DNA of 8,504 nt from the NCBI GenBank assembly GCA_023428585.1, contig JAEYXG010000063.1:1-8504 (forward strand). The letters run 5' to 3'. Shown one piece after another: positions 1 to 6,751 of the stretch. The DNA comes from Bacteroidota bacterium. GTDB lineage: Bacteria; Bacteroidota; Bacteroidia; Bacteroidales; Lentimicrobiaceae. The first letter of the stretch is position 1. Each line of letters starts with the position of its first letter. Under the pieces are notes generated by a model, which searched no databases, had not been told where the DNA came from, and saw only the letters and a program-made list of their open reading frames with translations. The translations under genes and the position numbers were made by a program.

Positions 1-1003
1 CTTCAGGTGTGTAGCCCCATGCATAAAGTAGTAGGTTACTGTAAGAGTGGTAGTTGAGTGCAATTTTAAAATTATGGGTTTCACAAAACTCTTTTATCAT
101 TTGTGTTTCCCTTTCTGAGAAGGCAGCAGAACCCCTGTAGGTATCATCCCAGGTATAAGGTGAGGAGCCCTCGTCATCATAACCCCAGAAGAAACCATAG
201 TTCCTGTTGATATCTATACCATAAGAACCATCGCCATTGGGGAACCTGTTTTTTCTCCACATTCCGCCACCAGCCGGGTTGGTTTGAATGTTTCTGGCAT
301 ATCCATCAACATTAAAGATAGGAATAAAGAACATTTCCGTATTATCAACAAGATCTTTTACTTCCTGGTTTGTAGAATAATTCTCAAGCAGATAATACAT
401 AAAGTAAAGCTGATGCTGCATTCCAATACCTTCGCGTGCATGATGCATACCGGTATAAAGCACTTGCGGTTCCTCTTCTGATTGCCCTGGATTATCAGAT
501 ATTTTAACATAATAGATAGGCCTGTTCTCATGTGTTGTGAGAGAAGATATTGACTCCTTGGCTGTTATTAGTTCAGGATACATGGTTGCCATATAGTCAA
601 GATGGGCATAACACTCATCAATAGTACAAAAACCACCACAGGAGCCTAGTTCAAAGTCAACAGGCACAGGATAATCGGTTGGTGCCAATCGTGCTTTTGC
701 CATAACATCCTGCAAATCAGTGTTTGAGTTTCTATTCACATACCATTCCGACACATCATCAACAAGAACTTCATAGGTAAATCCCAAGTTGTTAAGCTTA
801 TTTATTTCTCTCTGAGTGAGTTCAGCAACGAAGACGTTCTGCTTGAAATCGTAATAACCTGCATCAGGAGGAATACCCTGACGAGCTATAATTTTTAATT
901 CAGATGGCTCAACAGTAATCATTACTCTGCTGTATTTCTCTACTTGTGCCTTTATAAGCAGACTTAAATTAAGGACAAAAATGAGTAAGATAACTCTCTT
1001 CAT
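1..1003 (-). CDS. Secreted zinc carboxypeptidase, peptidase family M14 (3' end cut off by window edge)
   Basis: Reading leftwards from the ATG at 1001-1003, the frame is open for 334 codons to the window edge. Residues 1-19 are a signal peptide (KR, then a hydrophobic run, cleavage expected at KA|Q), so the protein is exported. Residues about 25-110 resemble an M14 propeptide. The catalytic domain begins near 118 (GSCGGFCTIDE). Visible active-site elements are the zinc pair H188 and E191 in MHHARE, the substrate-binding N266-R267 in DINRNYG, and the third zinc ligand H319 in NYHSYSNLLLY. The catalytic Glu, which lies later in the family, is beyond the edge, as is any C-terminal secretion (T9SS) domain. 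Family knowledge: these enzymes remove C-terminal residues from peptides. No frameshift or stop is seen, so the gene looks intact. It is transcribed divergently from icmF. Substrate preference (CPA or CPB type) cannot be read because the specificity pocket is missing. Confidence 0.93.
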   Translation of the reverse strand, partial: MKRVILLIFVLNLSLLIKAQVEKYSRVMITVEPSELKIIARQGIPPDAGYYDFKQNVFVAELTQREINKLNNLGFTYEVLVDDVSEWYVNRNSNTDLQDVMAKARLAPTDYPVPVDFELGSCGGFCTIDECYAHLDYMATMYPELITAKESISSLTTHENRPIYYVKISDNPGQSEEEPQVLYTGMHHAREGIGMQHQLYFMYYLLENYSTNQEVKDLVDNTEMFFIPIFNVDGYARNIQTNPAGGGMWRKNRFPNGDGSYGIDINRNYGFFWGYDDEGSSPYTWDDTYRGSAAFSERETQMIKEFCETHNFKIALNYHSYSNLLLYAWGYTPE

Positions 1004-1036
1004 AAGTGTTGGTTTTTTGTGTTGTGGTATCTATCA

Positions 1037-1044
1037 CAAACATA
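1037..1044 (-). promoter_or_regulatory. Candidate Bacteroidota -7 box for the M14 carboxypeptidase gene
   Basis: On the minus strand this reads TATGTTTG, an exact match to the Bacteroidota TAnnTTTG -7 element. It lies about 33 bases upstream of the carboxypeptidase ATG, giving a plausible short leader. I see no good TTTG/TTG -33 element at the usual distance, so the assignment rests on the -7 box and its position. Confidence 0.45.
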
Positions 1045-1074
1045 ATTTATTTTGGCTAATATTTTATGTGTTAG

Positions 1075-1103
1075 TTGATTTTTTTAAAATTATGCTTTAT
1101 AAT
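1075..1103 (+). promoter_or_regulatory. Possible promoter upstream of icmF (TTGATT, 17-bp spacer, TATAAT)
   Basis: TTGATT at 1075-1080 and TATAAT at 1098-1103 are separated by exactly 17 bases, which resembles a housekeeping sigma-70 promoter. Transcription would start near 1110, leaving about 80 bases before the preferred ATG at 1189. Caution: the region is AT-rich, so chance matches are likely, and primary sigma factors in Bacteroidota usually prefer TAnnTTTG, which is not matched cleanly here. Confidence 0.3.
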
Positions 1104-1188
1104 CGTTTGTGTTGCAGTATTGTGAACTAAATCGCCTTATAGATTGTTTTCCGGACAATTAATAAATATCCAAGAAAAAATACAACTC

Positions 1189-4100
1189 ATGCATGAAACC
1201 GAACCCTATAAGCCGGTAAATCACATCAGGATAGTAACGGCTGCTTCACTATTTGATGGACATGATGCCGCTATCAATGTAATGAGAAGAATCTTCCAGT
1301 CATCAGGTGCTGAAGTAATTCATCTTGGGCACGACCGCTCAGTGAATGAGATAGTGAACACCGCCATACAGGAAGATGTTCAGGCTGTTGCAATTACATC
1401 TTATCAAGGTGGGCATATGGAGTATTTCAAGTATATGCACGATCTTCTCGCCGAAGCAGGTTGTGGCCACATTAAGATATTTGGAGGAGGAGGGGGTGTT
1501 ATTCTTCCGTATGAAATTGAAGAGCTCCAGGCTTATGGCATTGAACGAATCTATTCACCTGACGATGGAAGGCACATGGGATTGCAGGGTATGATAAATG
1601 ATGTTTTACAAAGATGTGACTTTGCGGCAGGTAATATAAGTGAGGTAAATCATGATGATATTATTAAAAGTGATTATGGAGCCCTTGCAGCTTTAATTAC
1701 TGCAATTGAAAACAGTAATCCGGCTCGGGAGAGTATCATAAAAGAATTAGGAAAAACCTGCGAAGAAATTAATACTCCTGTTTTAGGGTTAACAGGTACG
1801 GGTGGTGCAGGTAAGTCATCTATGATTGATGAATTAATCAGGCGATTCAAGACCTACAACCCTGATATGAGGATTGCTGTGATTTCAGTGGATCCAACCA
1901 AACGTAAAACAGGTGGTGCCCTTCTTGGTGATCGTATAAGGATGAATGTTATCAATCAGCCTGGCATTTATATGAGGAGTATGGCTACTCGTCAGGCTAA
2001 TCTTGCGCTTTCCCGATATGTAAAGGATACTGTTTGTGTGGTAAAAAAAGCGGGATTCGATTTGATAATACTTGAAAGTAGTGGTATTGGACAAAGTGAC
2101 ACTGAAATTATAGACTTTAGTGACCTCTCCATGTATATTATGACTCCTGAATTTGGTGCAGCAACACAGTTAGAGAAAATTGGAATGCTCGATTATGCTG
2201 ATATTATTGCTATTAACAAGTTTGACAAGAGAGGAGCATTGGATGCCTTGCGTGATGTTAAGAAACAGTTTGTAAGGAATCATAAGTTGTGGGATGCGGT
2301 GGTTGATGAACTACCTGTTTTCGGAACTATGGCTTCCCAATTCAATGATGCCGGAGTTAATGAATTGTTCTCTCACCTGGTTGAAAAGATAAATAATAGG
2401 TTTGGCACTTCATATAATGGAATTCCGGTAGGGCTTGTAGGGCTTGAACGCCAATATATTATTCCTCCGAAACGTACGAGGTATCTGGCTGAAATTGCAG
2501 AGACTGTGCGGCACTACAATATTCATAGTGAGCAAATGGCAACAACAGCCCAGGCATTACAGTCATATATTCAAACCGCTGATAAGATAAATGAAGCCGG
2601 CGAACAAACACCCGCGTATCTTACACAGTTGATTGAAGTAACCAAGAATCAAATAGGCCAGGAGAACCTCAAGAAACTTGACACCTGGCCTGAATTGGTA
2701 AAGCGCTATAAGGACCCTGAGTATTTATTTAGGGTAAGGAACAATGAAATACGCATAAAAACACACACCCAATCGCTTTCACATACCAGTATATCAAAAG
2801 TAAGTTTACCTTCCTACAAAGGGTGGGGTGACATCTTGAAATGGATACATAAAGAGAATGTTCCTGGTGAATTTCCTTATGCTGCTGGTGTTTATCCATT
2901 CAAACGGGAGAATGAAGATCCAACACGGATGTTTGCCGGTGAAGGTGGGCCTGAGCGAACAAATAAACGATTTCATTACCTGTCCAAGGGTATGCCGGCT
3001 CGTCGGTTGTCAACAGCATTTGATTCAGTTACATTGTATGGGGCTGATCCCGAAATCCGTCCTGATATCTATGGAAAGATTGGCAATGCAGGAGTATCAG
3101 TCAGTTGCCTTGATGACGCAAAAAAACTATATTCGGGATTTAACCTTGTTGATCCGGCCACATCAGTTTCAATGACTATCAACGGGCCCGCACCGGCTAT
3201 GGTTGGTTATTTCATGAATGCAGCCATTGATCAGCAATGTGAGATTTATATTAAGGAAAATGGATTGGTAGAAGAAACAGAAAATAGAATTGCAGGGATC
3301 TATAAACAGAGAGGTACAACAAGGCCATCCTACCAGGGAAAACTACCTGAAGGAAATGATGGTTTGGGATTGCTGTTGCTTGGTGTTACAGGTGATCAAA
3401 TTCTGGATAAGGATATCTATGAGAAAATCAAAACTGAAACCATCGCAAAGGTTCGGGGTACAGTGCAGGCCGATATTCTAAAGGAAGATCAGGCTCAGAA
3501 TACCTGTATTTTTTCGACCGACTTTTCATTAAGAGTGATGGGTGATATGCAGGAGTATTTTATCAAAAACAACGTTCGTAATTTTTACTCTGTTTCTATT
3601 TCTGGTTATCACATTGCTGAAGCAGGGGCAAATCCCATTTCACAATTGGCGTTTACGTTGGCGAATGGATTTACCTATGTAGAGTATTATCTGAGTCGAG
3701 GACTTCATATAGATGATTTTGCGCCCAATTTCTCTTTCTTTTTCTCAAACGGCATTGATCCAGAATATGCTGTAATGGGTAGAGTAGCAAGGTTGATCTG
3801 GGCAAAGGCAATGAAGTATAAATATAAAGCCAATCCAAGATCACAGATACTTAAGTACCATATCCAAACCTCGGGCAGATCTTTACATGCTCAGGAAATT
3901 GCCTTCAATGATATACGTACCACCCTTCAGGCACTGTATGCCATTTACGACAACTGCAACTCACTGCATACCAATGCATACGATGAAGCAATAACCACTC
4001 CTACCGAGGAATCCGTTAGACGGGCCATGGCTATTCAGCTCATAATAAACCATGAATTGGGATTGGCCAAAAACCAGAATCCTTTACAGGGATCATTTAT

Positions 4101-4554
4101 AATTGAAGAACTTACTGATCTTGTGGAAGAGGCTGTATTGCTTGAATTTGAAAGAATATCAGAGCGTGGCAGTGTACTTGGAGCCATGGAAACCATGTAT
4201 CAGCGAAGTAAGATACAAGAAGAATCTCTCTACTATGAAGGCCTGAAACATGATGGTAAACTGCCTATTATGGGGGTAAATACCTTCTTGTCGGCAGAAG
4301 GCTCTCCTACAATAATTCCTCAGCAGGTCATCCGTTCAACAAAAGATGAAAAAGATAATCAGGTTGAAGTGGTTAAGAATATGAATGGAACTTGGGATAA
4401 AGAAGCGACAGAAGCACTTGATAAACTAGCTCTTGCTGCTTCAAATGGTGAAAATGTTTTCGAATCATTAATGGCTGCAACCAAGTATTGTACCCTGGGA
4501 AGTATTACAAATAAACTCTTCAGTGTTGGTGGTCAGTATCGAAGGAATATGTAA
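1189..4554 (+). CDS. icmF: IcmF: fused isobutyryl-CoA mutase with G-protein chaperone, adenosylcobalamin-dependent
   Basis: IcmF interconverts isobutyryl-CoA and n-butyryl-CoA using coenzyme B12; its internal GTPase guards and loads the cofactor. Numbering from ATG 1189 (1121 residues), the order is as follows. The B12-binding domain spans about 12-140, with DGHD and the base-on ligand H25, TSYQGGH, and a GGGGG turn near 99-103. The MeaI-type GTPase domain spans about 195-405, with P-loop GTGGAGKS at 203-210, ESSGIGQSD at 296-304 and NKFD at 343-346. A linker follows, then the mutase TIM barrel from about 540, with SISGYHIAEAG carrying the active-site H808. F582 in RMFAGEG and Q770 in KEDQAQNT occupy positions where methylmalonyl-CoA mutases carry Tyr and Arg, which favours isobutyryl-CoA. 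Start choice: the frame stays open up to a TTG at 1144 after an in-frame TGA, but family members begin a few residues before the YKPVNHIRIVTAASLFDGHD block, so ATG 1189 fits better. No Shine-Dalgarno is seen at either start. Length is normal and the gene looks intact. Confidence 0.95.
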   Translation: MHETEPYKPVNHIRIVTAASLFDGHDAAINVMRRIFQSSGAEVIHLGHDRSVNEIVNTAIQEDVQAVAITSYQGGHMEYFKYMHDLLAEAGCGHIKIFGGGGGVILPYEIEELQAYGIERIYSPDDGRHMGLQGMINDVLQRCDFAAGNISEVNHDDIIKSDYGALAALITAIENSNPARESIIKELGKTCEEINTPVLGLTGTGGAGKSSMIDELIRRFKTYNPDMRIAVISVDPTKRKTGGALLGDRIRMNVINQPGIYMRSMATRQANLALSRYVKDTVCVVKKAGFDLIILESSGIGQSDTEIIDFSDLSMYIMTPEFGAATQLEKIGMLDYADIIAINKFDKRGALDALRDVKKQFVRNHKLWDAVVDELPVFGTMASQFNDAGVNELFSHLVEKINNRFGTSYNGIPVGLVGLERQYIIPPKRTRYLAEIAETVRHYNIHSEQMATTAQALQSYIQTADKINEAGEQTPAYLTQLIEVTKNQIGQENLKKLDTWPELVKRYKDPEYLFRVRNNEIRIKTHTQSLSHTSISKVSLPSYKGWGDILKWIHKENVPGEFPYAAGVYPFKRENEDPTRMFAGEGGPERTNKRFHYLSKGMPARRLSTAFDSVTLYGADPEIRPDIYGKIGNAGVSVSCLDDAKKLYSGFNLVDPATSVSMTINGPAPAMVGYFMNAAIDQQCEIYIKENGLVEETENRIAGIYKQRGTTRPSYQGKLPEGNDGLGLLLLGVTGDQILDKDIYEKIKTETIAKVRGTVQADILKEDQAQNTCIFSTDFSLRVMGDMQEYFIKNNVRNFYSVSISGYHIAEAGANPISQLAFTLANGFTYVEYYLSRGLHIDDFAPNFSFFFSNGIDPEYAVMGRVARLIWAKAMKYKYKANPRSQILKYHIQTSGRSLHAQEIAFNDIRTTLQALYAIYDNCNSLHTNAYDEAITTPTEESVRRAMAIQLIINHELGLAKNQNPLQGSFIIEELTDLVEEAVLLEFERISERGSVLGAMETMYQRSKIQEESLYYEGLKHDGKLPIMGVNTFLSAEGSPTIIPQQVIRSTKDEKDNQVEVVKNMNGTWDKEATEALDKLALAASNGENVFESLMAATKYCTLGSITNKLFSVGGQYRRNM

Positions 4555-4828
4555 TGGCACTTCTATCTGATTGAAGCAGTAAATACTTGAGGATCGAGTA
4601 ATAGCAGTTGAATTGCTGTGTGATAGTGTTTATCATGATGATAGTTTATAAAATACGCTAAAACTGTCATATTGTCTGCACGTCAATAAGTGAAAAACCA
4701 TAATTTTACATTAAAATACGCTGCATATTCCATTGCATATTGGAGATGCTCGTAATAGGCATATTAAGGAATACTCTTAATCAACAAAAGTGTAAATCTG
4801 AAAGCATACAACATAAATCCAGATTAAA
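4555..4828. other. Intergenic region between icmF and the M28 peptidase gene
   Basis: This stretch is AT-rich with no credible open frame. It holds the 11-bp direct repeat listed separately and a small TGCATATT repeat at 4722-4729 and 4734-4741. I found no strong hairpin with a T-run after icmF and no TAnnTTTG box on the plus strand, so whether the M28 gene has its own promoter or is read through from icmF cannot be decided. Confidence 0.5.
4649..4722. repeat. 11-bp direct repeat TAAAATACGCT, two copies 63 bp apart
   Basis: Identical copies of TAAAATACGCT lie at 4649-4659 and 4712-4722, in the same orientation. The 63-bp period equals about six helical turns, so both copies would face the same side of the DNA. 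This could be a paired operator for the downstream M28 gene, but the region is AT-rich and chance cannot be excluded. The repeat is directly visible; the function is speculative. Confidence 0.4.
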
Positions 4829-6046
4829 ATGAATAATGCTATATTGTTATCGTTAGCTCAAAAGCATATGCATGCTTTGTGTAATATAATCTCTGACCGC
4901 AGTGTTGGTAGTCTTGGAAATCGCAAAGCTACTGATTACTTTAAGAATGAGCTTATAATAAATAAATGGGATACAGAGGCAACCATCTTGGATGTGATGG
5001 ATTGGAAAACCGATGGTGCTGCGCTACAATGTGGACAAAATAGTTATGAAGTTTTTTCAAGTCCTTACTCTTTGGGATGTTCTTGTCAAGGTAATCTGGA
5101 GTCGGTAAAAACATTAAATGAACTTGAAACTAAAGATTTGTCAGATAAAATTGTATTGCTTCATGGTGAAATTGCTAAGGAACAAATCATGCCAAAGAAC
5201 TTCGTTTTTTATAATCCGGAGGAACATCAGCGAATAATATCTGTTTTGGAAAAAAGCAATGCAATTGCAATTATTTGTGCCACAGGTCATAATGGAGCAT
5301 TGGCAGGAGGTGTTTATCCATTTCCTTTGTTTGAAGATGGTGATTTTAATATTCCATCTGTCTTTATGAAGGATTTAGATGGAGAAAGGCTTTATTTGGA
5401 GCAGGATAAGTACGTGATTCTTGAATCTAGAGCTGAGCGCATTCCTGAAAGGGCTTTTAATATTGTTGGTCGAAAAGGTGGCAAAAAAGGAAAAAGAATT
5501 ATCATTACAGCACATATTGATGCTAAGAAGGGAACACCTGGTGCAATAGATAATGGAACTGGTGTTACAGTTTTACTGCTCCTGGCTGAATTATTAAAGG
5601 ATTATCATGGCAATTATCCTATTGAATTAGTCGCTTTCAACGGAGAGGATTATTATGCCGTTCCCGGACAAATGAAGTTTATAGAGCAAAATGGTAATGA
5701 TTTTTCAGATGTTTTATTGAATATAAACATAGATGGAGCAGGTTACAAAGAAGGATTGTCATCATTTTCACTACTTGAATTACCCGATGAAATTGAGAAT
5801 GTTGTAAAGGAGATAATCCATAAAAATCCGGCTATAGTTGAGGGCCTTCCATGGTATCAGGGTGACCATAGTATATTTCTGCAGTATGGTTGCAGTTCAA
5901 TTGCTGTTAGCTCAAATTGGTTTATTGAAAATATGGAGACTCAGGAAATAACCCATACACCAAAAGACAATCTTGACATTGTTAATTACGAAAGGATTCC
6001 GGAAATTGCTTTAGCAATAAAGGAATTTATCGACAAGCTGTCATAG
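4829..6046 (+). CDS. Peptidase family M28 zinc exopeptidase (aminopeptidase-like), cytoplasmic
   Basis: This 405-residue protein carries the complete M28 metal site. H229 and D231 lie in AHIDAKKG, the bridging D241 in DNGTG, the catalytic E273 with metal ligand D274 in NGEDYY, D302 in NINIDGAG, and H347 in GDHSIF; a THTPKDN segment near 376 ends the fold. Many M28 enzymes have Glu-Glu where this one has Glu-Asp. Residues about 60-205 form an insert resembling a protease-associated domain (SDKIVLLHGE, PFPLFEDGDFNIPSVFM). The N-terminus has no signal peptide or membrane segment, so it probably acts on peptides in the cytoplasm. Known family chemistry is removal of N-terminal residues by a two-zinc site; the actual substrate is not evident. 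An in-frame TAA at 4814-4816 makes ATG 4829 the earliest possible ATG start, and the bases before it are A-rich with no Shine-Dalgarno. The gene lies 274 bp after icmF on the same strand and is followed by a hairpin terminator. Confidence 0.88.
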   Translation: MNNAILLSLAQKHMHALCNIISDRSVGSLGNRKATDYFKNELIINKWDTEATILDVMDWKTDGAALQCGQNSYEVFSSPYSLGCSCQGNLESVKTLNELETKDLSDKIVLLHGEIAKEQIMPKNFVFYNPEEHQRIISVLEKSNAIAIICATGHNGALAGGVYPFPLFEDGDFNIPSVFMKDLDGERLYLEQDKYVILESRAERIPERAFNIVGRKGGKKGKRIIITAHIDAKKGTPGAIDNGTGVTVLLLLAELLKDYHGNYPIELVAFNGEDYYAVPGQMKFIEQNGNDFSDVLLNINIDGAGYKEGLSSFSLLELPDEIENVVKEIIHKNPAIVEGLPWYQGDHSIFLQYGCSSIAVSSNWFIENMETQEITHTPKDNLDIVNYERIPEIALAIKEFIDKLS

Positions 6047-6093
6047 TGAGCTAGTATTGTTATGATTGCCTTATCTTTTCTTCGGCTGGTCGC

Positions 6094-6113
6094 AACTGCT
6101 TTTTAGCAGTTTT
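6094..6113 (+). terminator. Hairpin terminator after the M28 peptidase gene
   Basis: AACTGCT at 6094-6100 and AGCAGTT at 6105-6111 form a perfect 7-bp stem with a TTTT loop. The arm ends in a short T-run (6110-6113), with further T-rich sequence after it. It sits 47 bases after the M28 stop codon, the expected place for an intrinsic terminator. The T-run is short, so termination may be partial. Confidence 0.45.
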
Positions 6114-6698
6114 CAGCTATTTTAACCTAATCAATTAAGCATAGTTTAGCGGTTTCAAGAAGTGTTTATTGATTGCAATAAGTCACTAAAATGATTAAAA
6201 GATGCAGTTTATTAATTCGGTGATACGTTTCACAAATATATAGATGCCTGTAACTGCGAATAAACCCGATTTTCATTGGTCAATGTCCTGATAATTATAA
6301 AGTTTCGAGACACCTTATTCTAAAAATTGGTATGAATTGCTTTGATTAATTCCTCTTGATCAATCAAACGACATGACCTTGGAAGATGTCCATCAAGCCT
6401 TTATTTATGATCTGATTACAAAAGCTCTGAAATTTATCTATTACAGGTATATCATGACTCAAAAATAGCCTTCATAGCATGGGTATCGTTGTAATAGAAC
6501 TATAATAAACCTTTAACAGTGATAATATAAAGTAATCTTTGAGGAATCCGAACGTATATATAGCTATCCCAATCGAGTTAAACTGACATGTTGTTCAAGC
6601 ACCTTGTCGTTGATTATATTATTGAAAATTACAGGTTAACCCATATGAATTGGTGCAATTGAACAGGTTAATCTGAGAAAGTCATGAGTATTCTTTTT

Positions 6699-6732
6699 AT
6701 GATAATTAACCAGGAACTAGTTCAATTATCAT
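6699..6732. repeat. 9-bp inverted repeat enclosing a 10-bp palindrome, just past the cytochrome stop
   Basis: ATGATAATT at 6699-6707 and AATTATCAT at 6724-6732 are perfect inverted repeats. Between them lies the perfect palindrome GAACTAGTTC (6714-6723), abutting the right arm. The element begins about 20 bases after the cytochrome stop codon in the direction of its transcription. Read on the minus strand it is followed by A residues, not T, so it is not a classic intrinsic terminator; it could be a 3'-end RNA structure or a protein-binding site. Confidence 0.4.
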
Positions 6733-6751
6733 TAATATTCCAACATGTATA

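Larger units (their letters stand above)
6047..6751. other. About 700 bp non-coding gap between converging genes
   Basis: The gap separates the ends of the M28 gene (plus) and the cytochrome gene (minus). It holds the terminator hairpin near 6094 and an inverted repeat near 6699. A 9-bp direct repeat ACAGGTTAA occurs at 6631-6639 and 6663-6671. Short inverted and palindromic AT-rich elements occur around 6343-6369 (TTTGATT / AATCAAA flanking TTGATCAA). All frames I followed are broken by stops within about 40 codons. No tRNA, insertion-sequence end or CRISPR pattern was seen. It is long for a Bacteroidota intergenic gap and may contain decayed sequence, but no parent gene is recognisable. Confidence 0.5.

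Noticed and set aside
284..481. Plus-strand frame of 65 codons
   Set aside because: It lies wholly inside the minus-strand M14 carboxypeptidase, whose frame is open throughout and shows the family motifs; this is an antisense shadow.
1138..1150. TATAGATTGTTTT as a -7 box for icmF
   Set aside because: It matches TAnnTTTG poorly and overlaps the alternative TTG start; the upstream TTGATT/TATAAT pair is a somewhat better candidate.
6233..6240. Minus-strand TATATTTG, an exact match to the Bacteroidota -7 box
   Set aside because: It would drive transcription antisense into the end of the M28 gene, has no -33 element, and such matches are expected by chance in AT-rich DNA.
6373..6468. 31-codon ATG frame in the long gap (MTLEDVHQAF...)
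   Set aside because: It is too short, has no recognisable relative, no ribosome site and no clear promoter; mentioned only as part of the gap finding.
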